From the NCBI RefSeq assembly GCF_009764685.1, contig NZ_VHLM01000063.1:1-61652 (forward strand): a stretch of 61,652 nt of DNA, in the 5' to 3' direction. Below are positions 27,774 through 36,369 of the stretch, in pieces; the stretch's first letter is position 1, and each line of letters opens with the position of its first letter. The position numbers and the translations under genes are program-made. This stretch comes from Flavobacterium sp. I-STPP5a. Its GTDB lineage: Bacteria > Bacteroidota > Bacteroidia > Flavobacteriales > Flavobacteriaceae. The notes below the pieces were generated by a model. It was not told the origin of the DNA, did no database searches, and saw only the letters and a program-made list of their open reading frames with translations.

Positions 27774-28973
27774 ATGATTAACCCGTCAGCAATAGGTTGG
27801 ATAGACAAATTTTTTAGTGAGCAAGATTTTTCAACAAAATCAGTTGCACTAACCGCTGATGCCTTTTATGAAAAAGTAAGAGCAACCGGTTTTATCTATG
27901 GACATATCATTGGTTTTAACACACCTACTCAAATTCAAACCAAAGGCTGGTTTAAAGATGAAATATCAAAGGTAGCATTACTTACACTACTCTATGATGT
28001 TTTTTGTTTGACAAAAGGAGAAAATCAAAGTGATCTTTTCATAAAAGAAACGGTAGCTTTTTATCATCAAATGAATCCTGAAGGATTTAATTTATTTAAA
28101 AAAATATTACCCAAAGATTCACTAGCGCTTACACTTGAAAAAATTATTGATGATCGAGTACAAACGAACGAGAGTATTATCAATAAAAATTTTTCACACT
28201 TGGTTACCAATGCTTTATTATTCATAGATGTTATTGCATTTCAACAGTATCTTGTTCAAGGAGAAATTCCAGAAAAGTATTTAAAAAAAATAGAAGAAAC
28301 CATAGTAAATGTGGTGACTATTGCTCTGAAAATAAAATCAAAAAAATCACAATATGATGATCTTTTAATCAAACTTTTTGAGGCATCAATACGATACAGT
28401 AAGTTTTCTAAAGAAACAACACAGAACTTAGATACACTACAACTGGATTATTTTACAAATGATCTTGAAAAATATTATTTGATAGATCTAGCCTGTATGG
28501 CTTTATGGAGCGATGGAGAAATTGAAAATGAAGAAAATTATTTTTTACACTCACTTGGCACTATTCTAAACATTAATGATTCATTTGTAGTACAAAGCTT
28601 AAAAAGCACAACTGTTTTTATTGCACTACACAAAAAAGACATTCCATATTTTAATTATTCAAATCCGGTAAAACATTTTTACGATCAAACAACACAGAGC
28701 GTTGTCACGTTAATAAGTAGAAATAAAAATCGATTATTAAAAGAAATCTATCAAAGTAAGGAGTTAATGGTTTTACTTGCTTATTCAACCCGAAGAGATC
28801 TTGATGAAAAAGAAAAGAAAAAAGTCAAAAAACAATTGTTAGAAATTTGTAAAACCATACCATCTTTGACTATTTTTTTACTCCCAGGGGGAAGTTTATT
28901 ATTGCCTATTTTGATAAAATTCATTCCTACTCTACTACCCAATGCGTTCAACGAAAACCTCGACGAAGAATAA
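27774..28973 (+). CDS. LETM1-related biofilm-associated protein
   Basis: A 399-residue protein. The C-terminal segment 'FLLPGGSLLLPILIKFIPTLLPNAF' (about 365-390) resembles the LETM1 membrane segment. The N-terminal part is helical with no signal peptide. I recall a Flavobacteriaceae family under this name with the same length and tail. The mitochondrial LETM1 proteins affect ion exchange and translation; the bacterial function is not known to me. The stop codon lies within the terminator of the convergent carbonic anhydrase gene. Confidence 0.75.
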   Translation: MINPSAIGWIDKFFSEQDFSTKSVALTADAFYEKVRATGFIYGHIIGFNTPTQIQTKGWFKDEISKVALLTLLYDVFCLTKGENQSDLFIKETVAFYHQMNPEGFNLFKKILPKDSLALTLEKIIDDRVQTNESIINKNFSHLVTNALLFIDVIAFQQYLVQGEIPEKYLKKIEETIVNVVTIALKIKSKKSQYDDLLIKLFEASIRYSKFSKETTQNLDTLQLDYFTNDLEKYYLIDLACMALWSDGEIENEENYFLHSLGTILNINDSFVVQSLKSTTVFIALHKKDIPYFNYSNPVKHFYDQTTQSVVTLISRNKNRLLKEIYQSKELMVLLAYSTRRDLDEKEKKKVKKQLLEICKTIPSLTIFLLPGGSLLLPILIKFIPTLLPNAFNENLDEE

Positions 28974-29003
28974 AAAAACCCAAAAAGCTATTTACTTTTT
29001 GGG
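28972..29003 (-). terminator. Terminator after the carbonic anhydrase gene
   Basis: CCCAAAAAG (28979-28987) pairs with CTTTTTGGG (28995-29003). On the minus strand a 7-T run follows. It overlaps the last bases of the convergent gene. Confidence 0.8.
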
Positions 29004-29014
29004 CCTTAAATAAT

Positions 29015-29650
29015 TTAAAATTTTAATTGGTATACTTCATCAAGGTCATCTTCTGAGCTTATGTTTACATTTAAATCTGTTACAAAACCTGAATTTAAAC
29101 CGTATACCCATCCATGCAACGTAAGATCCTGATTGTTTCTCCATGCTCCTTGAACAATAGATGTTTTTGCTAAATCAAAAACCTGTTCCTTTACATTGAG
29201 CTCTACAAAAGTATTGAAACGCTCTGTTTCATCTTCAATACTGTCTAAGTAAGTATTATGTAAGCGGTACACATTTTTAATATGACGAATCCAGTTGTCA
29301 ATAATACCAATAGATTGATTACCCATAGCGGCCTTAACCCCACCACAACCATAATGCCCACATACGATTACATGCTTTACTTTTAGAACATTTACAGCAT
29401 AATCTAAAACGCTTAGCATATTCATATCTGTGTGCACCACCATATTAGCAATGTTTCGATGAACAAAAACTTCTCCTGGCTTTGCGCCTACAATTTCATT
29501 AGCCGGAACACGACTATCTGAACATCCAATCCATAATAATGGTGGTGTTTGACCTTTGGCTAAATCAGCAAAAAAATTAGGATCACTTGCTAGTGATGTT
29601 TCAACCCATTTTTTATTATTATCTAATATTTTTTTATAAAAATCACTCAT
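29015..29650 (-). CDS. can: Beta-carbonic anhydrase
   Basis: A 211-residue beta-class carbonic anhydrase that interconverts CO2 and bicarbonate. Zinc ligands are visible: Cys and Asp in 'IGCSDSRVPAN' (about 42-44) and His and Cys in 'VCGHYGCGGVKAAM' (about 98-101). It lies 58 bp downstream of the SulP transporter gene on the same strand. A SulP transporter with a carbonic anhydrase is a well-known pairing for bicarbonate handling, so the two probably act together. Confidence 0.95.
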   Translation of the reverse strand: MSDFYKKILDNNKKWVETSLASDPNFFADLAKGQTPPLLWIGCSDSRVPANEIVGAKPGEVFVHRNIANMVVHTDMNMLSVLDYAVNVLKVKHVIVCGHYGCGGVKAAMGNQSIGIIDNWIRHIKNVYRLHNTYLDSIEDETERFNTFVELNVKEQVFDLAKTSIVQGAWRNNQDLTLHGWVYGLNSGFVTDLNVNISSEDDLDEVYQLKF

Positions 29651-29708
29651 TCTATTTTAATTTAATGTTTCTAAATTTTTTTCTAATAGCTTATATAATT
29701 CTTTTAAA

Positions 29709-31535
29709 CTAAAAATCTATTTCATCTCCAATGGGCTTCTTAACCATAACTCGTTTAGCTGCATCATAATAATGTCCAAATGTGACATGATTGTTAGAAT
29801 CATCCGAGTTTTCAAGTTCGTAAGCATCTTTAAATCCTTTCAGTTTTACTTTTATTTTTTTATCAACAGCTTTAATTGTTTTGAACTCATGAATAAGATC
29901 TAAAATATCGTGAGCAATATAAACGGTGTCTTTAGCATCAATAATTACCTTTGACTTTTCAGGAATGTCATTCAAAGTTTGCTTGATGGCTGCTTTATTT
30001 AAAAACGAAACTTCTTGAGCCAAATCAATGTGAATAACATCACCTGATTCATACTTCTCTTTTCGAAAGTTATAAGCGCGTTTTAAATTTCCTTTTAATA
30101 CAAAAATGATACTAATAAAGATACCAAGCGCTACACCTTTAAGTAAATCAGTGAATATAACTGCAATTGTAGTTGCAAAAAAAGGAAAATACAAATACTG
30201 ATTACGTGTAATTGTTTTTTTAAAATCAATATCTCTTTTGAATTTAAAAAAACAAAAAATTAAAATAATTAGAGAAATAGTCGTGAAAAAAATAACAACA
30301 TTATTAAATTTATGAACCGCATCATAAGCAATTTTTATACCTACCAACGAAGTAATCAATAGATTAATTTCTTTTGGCATATAATGTAAAAAATGCTTGA
30401 TATTAGGAAATGCTAATTTATAACCAACTAATAATAAAACTGCCGCCAATGTTGCTAATGGAATTTTATTTAATAATGATGGAATTGCTAAAACACTTAC
30501 TAACAAAAGTACACCGTGAATTATCGCCGACATTTTTGATTTTGCTCCTGCACTATTATTGGCTGTAGTTCTAACGACAACGGAGGTCATTGGTAAACCT
30601 CCTAAAAGTGCACTCAAAATATTGCCTATTCCTTGTGCTTTTAACTCAACATTAGTGTTGGTAAATCTTTTTAATGCATCCATTCTATCAGACGCTTCAA
30701 TACACAATAACGTTTCTATGGAAGCAACCACTGTAATTGTAATAGCAACAATCCAAACCTTTGAATTTGAAATTGAGGTGAAATCTGGAGTAACAATGAT
30801 TTTTTTAAATTCTTCTAAAGTAGATGGAACAGGCAAACTCACCAAATGCTCTTTTACTATAGCTAAATCACTACCTGATTGAATAAAAAATTCATTTAAT
30901 AGAATGCTCACTATTACAGCAATTAAAGCAGGTGGTACTAATTTGATTTTGTTCAAAAATGCTACTTTATTCCAAAGAATCAAAATCCCTAAAGATAGTA
31001 AAGCTATAATTATAGAACCTAATTGAACATGATTAACAATTTGAAAAATTTCAGAAAAAGAATTTTGACCATCAACTTGAAAAAAGGATTCGTCACCTTC
31101 AAAGTCTGGATCATAACCGAAAGCGTGAGGAATTTGTTTTAGAATAATAATGACTCCAATCCCTGCTAGCATTCCTTCAATAACATTATTTGGAAAATAA
31201 TTTGAAATTGTTCCTGCTTTAACAAAACCTAGAATTAACTGAAGAATTCCAGCGATTAAAACTGCCAAAAGAAAAGAATTAAATGAACCTAAATCGGTAA
31301 TTGCTGTTAGAACAATTGCTGTTAAACCAGCCGCAGGTCCTGAAACACTTAAATGCGATTGACTTAAATAGCCTACTACAATTCCTCCAACAACTCCTGA
31401 AATAATACCTGAAAATAAGGGTGCCCCACTTGCCAAAGCAATACCTAGACACAACGGAAGCGCAACTAAAAAAACCACTAATCCAGATGCAAAATCAGAC
31501 TTGAGGTGAGCAAAAAGATTATTTTTGTTTTTCAT
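29709..31535 (-). CDS. SulP-family anion transporter with STAS domain
   Basis: I favour the ATG at 31535 (MKNKNNLFAHLKSDFASG), which starts at the conserved N-terminus; an upstream in-frame ATG at 31571 would add 12 residues. The roughly 608-residue protein has about 12 membrane segments ('GLVVFLVALPLCLGIALASGAP', 'SVSGPAAGLTAIVL', 'GGLPMTSVVVRTTANN') and a C-terminal STAS domain (about 475-560). SulP proteins move sulfate, bicarbonate or other anions. The adjacent carbonic anhydrase points to bicarbonate. Confidence 0.9.
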   Translation of the reverse strand: MKNKNNLFAHLKSDFASGLVVFLVALPLCLGIALASGAPLFSGIISGVVGGIVVGYLSQSHLSVSGPAAGLTAIVLTAITDLGSFNSFLLAVLIAGILQLILGFVKAGTISNYFPNNVIEGMLAGIGVIIILKQIPHAFGYDPDFEGDESFFQVDGQNSFSEIFQIVNHVQLGSIIIALLSLGILILWNKVAFLNKIKLVPPALIAVIVSILLNEFFIQSGSDLAIVKEHLVSLPVPSTLEEFKKIIVTPDFTSISNSKVWIVAITITVVASIETLLCIEASDRMDALKRFTNTNVELKAQGIGNILSALLGGLPMTSVVVRTTANNSAGAKSKMSAIIHGVLLLVSVLAIPSLLNKIPLATLAAVLLLVGYKLAFPNIKHFLHYMPKEINLLITSLVGIKIAYDAVHKFNNVVIFFTTISLIILIFCFFKFKRDIDFKKTITRNQYLYFPFFATTIAVIFTDLLKGVALGIFISIIFVLKGNLKRAYNFRKEKYESGDVIHIDLAQEVSFLNKAAIKQTLNDIPEKSKVIIDAKDTVYIAHDILDLIHEFKTIKAVDKKIKVKLKGFKDAYELENSDDSNNHVTFGHYYDAAKRVMVKKPIGDEIDF

Positions 31536-31537
31536 AA

Positions 31538-31555
31538 GATAATGATAATTGATAT
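31538..31555 (-). promoter_or_regulatory. Fur-box-like sequence before the SulP start
   Basis: GATAATGATAATTGATAT matches 15 of 19 positions of the E. coli Fur consensus when extended by one base. It lies 3 bp upstream of the chosen ATG. AT-rich chance match is possible. Confidence 0.3.
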
Positions 31556-31609
31556 ACAAAGAATTATCCATATCAAAAAGATATAGACATTTTTTTCTAG
31601 AAAATTACA

Positions 31610-31903
31610 TTACCCTAAGTTAGGAGGAGGTGCAAAAATAAAAGAGATTACATTATCATGTTTAGCTATCTTATTTGAAAAAAGAAACTCAATTTCTTCA
31701 AAAGAAACATTAATAAGATCAATATTTACCAATTCTTGATAAACAAAATTCTTTATTTCCTTTTGAGAGTCTTCTTCCTCTTCGGCAAAATCAAAGAATA
31801 CAGAAATGTCACAGCTCTTTTTAATAATAATTACAATAGTGGGCGCAGCTAAGAAAGCTAAAAATAAAAATAAAAATAAAAAAAAACGCGCAAACACTTT
31901 CAT
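31610..31903 (-). CDS. Small conserved membrane protein
   Basis: A 97-residue protein with one N-terminal hydrophobic segment or uncleaved signal (residues about 5-27, 'FFLFLFLFLAFLAAPTIVIIIKK'). An acidic patch (FAEEEED) and a soluble part follow, and the protein ends 'FAPPPNLG'. I have a weak memory of similar flavobacterial proteins; the function is unknown. It precedes the SulP gene on the same strand by 74 bp and may share its transcript. Codon use matches its neighbours. Confidence 0.65.
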   Translation of the reverse strand: MKVFARFFLFLFLFLAFLAAPTIVIIIKKSCDISVFFDFAEEEEDSQKEIKNFVYQELVNIDLINVSFEEIEFLFSNKIAKHDNVISFIFAPPPNLG

Positions 31904-32099
31904 TGATAAAGTAATAAATTCAAGTAAATAGAACTACAAAATTGTTGAAAAGATAATAAATTAAGTTATGTGCAATCTTGGGATAAAGATAATAAATATT
32001 TTAAATTGTAATCATTTAATTTTTTTAAACAAAAAACCGACAAGTATTAATGTTTTGCATAATATTTACAAATTAATCATAAAGTAAATTGATTGTTTT

Positions 32100-32107
32100 T
32101 ATCTTTG
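32100..32107 (+). promoter_or_regulatory. -7 promoter motif of oxyR
   Basis: TATCTTTG, a perfect TAnnTTTG, lies 18 bp before the chosen ATG at 32126. This supports that start over an upstream one at 32093, which would precede the promoter. Confidence 0.65.
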
Positions 32108-32125
32108 TATCATAAAATACTATAC

Positions 32126-33067
32126 ATGACAATTACACAACTAAAATATGTTTTGGCAGTTGCAGAACATAAAAATTTCACACTTGCAGCTGAAAAATGT
32201 TTTGTTACGCAACCCACATTGAGTATGCAAATTCAAAAAATTGAAGAGGAATTGAGTATTCAAATTTTTGATAGAACAAAAAAACCGATACAGCTTACAG
32301 ACATTGGACAAAAAATTGTTAACCAAGCAAAAAATATAGTTGTAGAGGCTGATCGTATTCAAGATATTGTGGAACAACAAAAAGGGTTTATTGGTGGTGA
32401 ATTTAGACTTGGAATCATTCCTACCATTATGCCTACGCTTTTGCCTATGTTTTTGAATAATTTTATAAAGAAATATCCTAAAGTTAAACTTATAATTGAA
32501 GAATTAAACACAAATGAAATTATAACAAAACTCAACAACGGCCATCTAGATGCTGGAATTGCCGCTACGCCTTTACTTGAAGAAAAAATTAAAGAAATAG
32601 TGCTCTACTATGAACCCTTTGTTGCTTACATACCAGAGAGCCATCATCATTTTCAAAAAAATGAAATTGAAGTATCTGATTTAAATTTAGACGAAATTTT
32701 ATTACTTCAAGATGGTCATTGTTTTAGAGATGGGATCTTGAATCTTTGTAAAAGCGGAGATAGAAACGAAACCAGTCATTTCCAGATTGAAAGCGGAAGT
32801 TTTGAAACCCTAATTAAACTTGCTGATGAAGGCCTAGGAACAACATTATTACCTTACCTACACACCTTAGACCTTAAAGAAAGTGACGCTCTAAAACTGA
32901 GACACTTTAAGGAACCAAAACCTGCCAGAGAGGTAAGCTTAATTTTCCCTAAAAGCGAATTAAAAATTCAAATCATTGATGCCTTAAGATCAACAATCGC
33001 TGGAGTCATTAAAGGAGCTATTGTATTTCAAAACGTACAAATTATTAGTTCTATGTCAAAAAAATAA
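32126..33067 (+). CDS. oxyR: Hydrogen-peroxide-sensing LysR regulator OxyR
   Basis: A 313-residue LysR-type regulator. The N-terminal helix-turn-helix reads 'FTLAAEKCFVTQPTLSMQIQKIEEEL'. The redox pair is visible in 'DGHCFRDGILNLC': with the ATG at 32126 these are Cys199 and Cys208, the same numbers as in E. coli OxyR. Oxidation by peroxide forms a disulfide and turns on catalase and peroxidase genes. No target gene is directly adjacent, although an SOD and other envelope genes are nearby. Confidence 0.94.
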   Translation: MTITQLKYVLAVAEHKNFTLAAEKCFVTQPTLSMQIQKIEEELSIQIFDRTKKPIQLTDIGQKIVNQAKNIVVEADRIQDIVEQQKGFIGGEFRLGIIPTIMPTLLPMFLNNFIKKYPKVKLIIEELNTNEIITKLNNGHLDAGIAATPLLEEKIKEIVLYYEPFVAYIPESHHHFQKNEIEVSDLNLDEILLLQDGHCFRDGILNLCKSGDRNETSHFQIESGSFETLIKLADEGLGTTLLPYLHTLDLKESDALKLRHFKEPKPAREVSLIFPKSELKIQIIDALRSTIAGVIKGAIVFQNVQIISSMSKK

Positions 33068-33094
33068 GGAACACTTAGGTTCCTTATTTTTTTT
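33062..33094 (+). terminator. Terminator after oxyR
   Basis: Arms 33062-33072 and 33079-33089 pair perfectly, followed by T residues; the oxyR stop codon is inside the stem. Confidence 0.85.
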
Positions 33095-33290
33095 ATGAAT
33101 TTACTAATATTAAACACTGTTTTAACTCGGGCTTGCTTACGGTGTAATTTAACAGCCATTCTCTTAAAAGCTCCATTTCGTATGGCAATAATGCTTTTAT
33201 TGCTTTTTCTAACTCTTTACAAAACAATGCAGGGTCAAAACTTACCCTTTCTAAAATTGTTTTTGTATAGTCATACATTATTTTCGACAT
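33093..33290 (-). CDS. Small conserved protein, 65 residues
   Basis: Reads 'MSKIMYDYTKTILERVSFDP', then 'FCKELEKAIKALLPYEMELLREWL' and ends 'ELKQCLILVNS'. The amphipathic helices look like a real folded small protein, and I recall similar short proteins in flavobacteria. The start may instead be the ATG four codons later. The opposite-strand frame over the same bases looks like a shadow. Function unknown. It is convergent with oxyR and shares the terminator region. Confidence 0.65.
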   Translation of the reverse strand: MSKIMYDYTKTILERVSFDPALFCKELEKAIKALLPYEMELLREWLLNYTVSKPELKQCLILVNS

Positions 33291-33416
33291 AGTGCAATTT
33301 ATTTAAATTTCTTATTTTAAACAATGTAAATTTAGTATAAAAATATTTTCATCTCACTATTATTTAACTTTGTTTTTAGTTTTGAAAATAAATTTTGAAT
33401 TTATAACCCAATAAAA

Positions 33417-34079
33417 TTACTTTTTAAATGCTCTAAACATCTCGCGTTTGCCTGGAGGTCCAGCAAGTTTCTCTACCGTAAAACCAACTTCAATCATACT
33501 TCTTTTAACTACTCCTCTTGCAGCATATGTTACTAGAACTCCTTCTTTCTTTAGGGCTTTATACATTTTTTCAAATATTGCTGTACTCCATAAATCCGGC
33601 TGTACTCTATACCCAAAAGCATCAAAATAAATCAAATCAAACAACTCGATATCATCGATTTCTTCAAAAAATTGTTTTCTTTTTGTAATTTCAAAATGGT
33701 TTGCAAGAGTATTTTTTTCCTCCCAATTACTGGTGTGTAAAACCTCAAAAATTGCAGCATGTTGCGCTGCATCTAGTTCAGCTACGTAATTCATTGCCAA
33801 AACTTCATCTGCAGCAACAGGATACGCCTCTACTCCTACATAATTAATGGTTTGATTTCTTTTTATCGATTCTAAAAAAGTGATAAAGGCATTGAGCCCC
33901 GTTCCAAAACCAATTTCTAAAATAGACACTTTTGAATCAGGAAAAAGTGCCAATCCGTTTTTGATAAAAACATGCTCTGCCTCTTGTATAGCACCGTGTT
34001 TTGAGTGGTAACATTCATCCCAATCAGGTAAACGAATAGTTGTAGAACCATCTAAGGTTTGAATAATCTCTCTTTTCAA
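33417..34079 (-). CDS. mnmD: tRNA wobble-uridine methyltransferase MnmD
   Basis: A 220-residue SAM methyltransferase of the MnmC N-terminal type without the FAD oxidoreductase half. Motifs are 'ILEIGFGTGLNAF' (SAM binding, about 55-67), 'DLIYFDAFGYRVQPDLWS' and 'AGPPGKREMFRA' at the C-terminus. It makes the final methylation to mnm5s2U34 in certain tRNAs. Bacteria with stand-alone MnmD are known. Divergent from ilvE. Confidence 0.9.
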   Translation of the reverse strand: MKREIIQTLDGSTTIRLPDWDECYHSKHGAIQEAEHVFIKNGLALFPDSKVSILEIGFGTGLNAFITFLESIKRNQTINYVGVEAYPVAADEVLAMNYVAELDAAQHAAIFEVLHTSNWEEKNTLANHFEITKRKQFFEEIDDIELFDLIYFDAFGYRVQPDLWSTAIFEKMYKALKKEGVLVTYAARGVVKRSMIEVGFTVEKLAGPPGKREMFRAFKK

Positions 34080-34123
34080 AATAAATAGTATAGGTATAAA
34101 TGAATATAAACAGAAGTTTTTAC

Positions 34124-34131
34124 CAAAATTA
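34124..34131 (-). promoter_or_regulatory. -7 promoter motif of mnmD
   Basis: Reads TAATTTTG on the minus strand, 45 bp before the mnmD ATG. Confidence 0.45.
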
Positions 34132-34286
34132 GTGAAAACAAAAACTTTATTTTACATACTGTCCGTATTTTTTAGAAAACGCTAATAAAATGAAACATCT
34201 TGAAGGTATTTTTTTAAATAACTAACAAATCACACATTTAAAGCAGAATTAAACGAATTGCATAAAAGTATTCATTGTTTTTTATT

Positions 34287-34294
34287 TAATTTTG
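34287..34294 (+). promoter_or_regulatory. -7 promoter motif of ilvE
   Basis: TAATTTTG matches TAnnTTTG, 83 bp before the ATG. Confidence 0.5.
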
Positions 34295-34376
34295 CAGGCA
34301 TTAAACAATAAGTAATACTTAATTAATAAGAATTATTTTTTTGTTTGAACCAAAAATAAACAAACAGTAAACTATT

Positions 34377-35444
34377 ATGAGTAACACTCTAACTACTAAA
34401 ATTGAAACTATAAAAGCCACAACATCAAAAATAAATGATGTAGATTTTGAAAACTTAAGCTTTGGTTCTGTTTTTACTGACCATTTATTTGAATGTGATT
34501 TCAAAAACGGTGAATGGCAAAACCCTGTCATTAAGCCATATGCTCCATTTTTGATAGATCCATCAACAAGGGTTTTTCATTACGGACAAGCAATATTTGA
34601 AGGAATGAAGGCTTACAAAGATACAAATGATGACATTTGGCTTTTTAGACCTGACGAAAACTACAATCGTTTTAATAAATCTGCGGTACGTATGGCAATG
34701 CCCGAAGTTCCTGAAGCTATTTTTATGTCTGGATTAAACCAATTGCTTCAACTAGACGAAGCCTGGATTAAAAAAGGGAACGGAAACTCAATGTACATAA
34801 GACCTTTTATGATTGCTACAGGAACAGGTGTGATAGCAAATCCATCAAACGATTATAAATTCATGATTATACTATCTCCAGTTACCTCTTATTATTCTGG
34901 AGATGTTAAGGTTCTTATTGCTGAACACTACAGTAGAGCTGCAAATGGAGGAATTGGTGCTGCAAAAGCTGCCGGTAACTATGCTGCACAATTTTACCCT
35001 ACTACTTTAGCAAATCAAGAAGGTTTTCAACAAGTTATTTGGACAGACGATGCTACCCACACTAAGCTAGAAGAAGCGGGAACTATGAATGTGTTTTTCA
35101 GAATAAACGACACCTTATTGACTGCACCAGTTAGCGAAAGAATTCTTGATGGTGTAACGCGAAAAACCCTTATTGACTTAGCAAAAAGTGAAGGGATTGA
35201 CGTTGAAGTTCGTTCTGTACTAGTATCAGAATTAGTTGAAGCAGCAAAAAATGGATCGTTAAAAGAAATATTTGGTGCTGGAACAGCGGCAGTTATTAGT
35301 CCAATATCAGGATTCTCATTCCAAGATGTTTATTATGATCTCCCTAAAGTGGATCATTCAGTGGCCATTCTACTGAAAGAAAAATTAACAAACATTCAAA
35401 ATAAACTTGAAGAAGATACTTTTGGCTGGACCGTTAAAATATAA
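34377..35444 (+). CDS. ilvE: Branched-chain amino-acid aminotransferase
   Basis: A 355-residue class IV aminotransferase (BCAT, larger eukaryote-like type). 'VFHYGQAIFEGMKAYK' is the typical N-terminal block. The PLP Lys is in 'GGIGAAKAAGNYAAQ' (about residue 202), and 'EEAGTMNVFF' and 'FGAGTAAVISPIS' complete the active site. It transfers amino groups between Leu/Ile/Val and 2-oxoglutarate. It ends at a bidirectional terminator shared with the convergent MazG-like gene. Confidence 0.94.
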   Translation: MSNTLTTKIETIKATTSKINDVDFENLSFGSVFTDHLFECDFKNGEWQNPVIKPYAPFLIDPSTRVFHYGQAIFEGMKAYKDTNDDIWLFRPDENYNRFNKSAVRMAMPEVPEAIFMSGLNQLLQLDEAWIKKGNGNSMYIRPFMIATGTGVIANPSNDYKFMIILSPVTSYYSGDVKVLIAEHYSRAANGGIGAAKAAGNYAAQFYPTTLANQEGFQQVIWTDDATHTKLEEAGTMNVFFRINDTLLTAPVSERILDGVTRKTLIDLAKSEGIDVEVRSVLVSELVEAAKNGSLKEIFGAGTAAVISPISGFSFQDVYYDLPKVDHSVAILLKEKLTNIQNKLEEDTFGWTVKI

Positions 35445-35462
35445 CTTTGAATCCAATAAAAT

Positions 35463-35498
35463 AAAAAAAGTGATTTTCTCTCGGAAATCACTTTTTTT
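35463..35498. terminator. Bidirectional terminator between ilvE and the MazG-like gene
   Basis: A-tract plus GTGATTT (35463-35476) pairs with AAATCAC plus T-tract (35485-35498), giving T-runs on both strands. Confidence 0.88.
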
Positions 35499-35887
35499 CA
35501 TTCCTGCTTTAATATACTTGAAAAATCGGGTTTAAAATAATGAGGTCCTTTCATCACTTTACCATCTTCACGATAAATAGGAGTTCCGTCACTATTTAAT
35601 TTACTCATGTTGCTAAGCTGGATGGCTTCAAATACGGCTTCCATTTTATCCTGTAATCCATGGGCTATAATAGTTCCACATAAAATATACATCATATCAC
35701 CAAGAGCATCAGCTATTTCTACCAAATCATTGTTTTTGACCGCTTCTAGGTACTCTTCATTTTCCTCTTTCATCAAATTGTAACGAAGCATATGCTTCAT
35801 TTCGCCTAAATTAGCTACTGGCGTCTCATGAAATCCTAACTTAAAAGCTGAATGAAATTGTTTTACTGCGTCAAATTGTTTTTTCAT
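35498..35887 (-). CDS. MazG-like nucleotide pyrophosphohydrolase
   Basis: I chose the ATG at 35887 (MKKQFDAVKQFHSAFKLG), as family members begin there; an upstream ATG at 35914 would add nine residues. The 129-residue all-helical protein has 'EENEEYLEA' and 'EIADALGDMMYILCG', the ExxE and ExxD metal-binding pairs of MazG/all-alpha NTP pyrophosphatases. It probably hydrolyses a nucleoside triphosphate to the monophosphate; the substrate is unknown. Confidence 0.82.
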   Translation of the reverse strand: MKKQFDAVKQFHSAFKLGFHETPVANLGEMKHMLRYNLMKEENEEYLEAVKNNDLVEIADALGDMMYILCGTIIAHGLQDKMEAVFEAIQLSNMSKLNSDGTPIYREDGKVMKGPHYFKPDFSSILKQE

Positions 35888-35965
35888 GTTGATTCTTATT
35901 AAATGAGACAGCAAAATAGCAACTATTTCTAAACTATTGATTAATTTTACAAAAAATTATAAAAC

Positions 35966-36154
35966 ATGTTCAGTCAAGGTCAAATCATTTTTGGAATCAT
36001 ATTTTTTATCGCTTTTGTAATTGCCGCGATATACTCTTATAGAAAGGACATCAATATTCACAAAGAATTTTACAAAGGGAACTATAAAATCTTGTTAGGT
36101 TTTATTGCATTCATTGGAATACTCTTTTTAATTAAAGTATTTTTTAAAAGGTAG
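35966..36154 (+). CDS. Small two-span membrane protein
   Basis: A 62-residue protein with two hydrophobic segments (about 5-25 and 42-58) separated by a basic loop 'YRKDINIHKEFYKGNYK', ending 'FFKR'. The layout and memory of similar flavobacterial sequences support a real gene. The function is unknown. It lies 78 bp after the divergent MazG-like start and has its own terminator. Confidence 0.72.
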   Translation: MFSQGQIIFGIIFFIAFVIAAIYSYRKDINIHKEFYKGNYKILLGFIAFIGILFLIKVFFKR

Positions 36155-36174
36155 TTTTTTTTTACCTGTTAACT

Positions 36175-36198
36175 AGTCCACATTTTGTGGGCTTTTTT
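36175..36198 (+). terminator. Terminator after the small membrane protein gene
   Basis: AGTCCACA pairs with TGTGGGCT through a 3-nt loop (one G:T), followed by TTTTTT. Confidence 0.7.
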
Positions 36199-36369
36199 AT
36201 TGATAACAATAACGGACTTATAAGACCATAAAAAAACAGCAATTAATTATTCGTTATAAAATACTATAGTACTTTTACTGCTATAGAAAATCAATTTATA
36301 AAGTTTTAGCGTTTGAAATACTTTTAAATAAAATCAATAACTTTACAAAAATTAACAAACTAAACCATC

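Noticed and set aside
30559..30882. 107-residue plus-strand frame within the SulP gene
   Set aside because: Antisense shadow of a membrane protein gene; no start signal or likeness.
33095..33292. 65-residue plus-strand frame opposite the small conserved gene
   Set aside because: The minus-strand frame has a more protein-like composition with charged helices; both cannot be supported.
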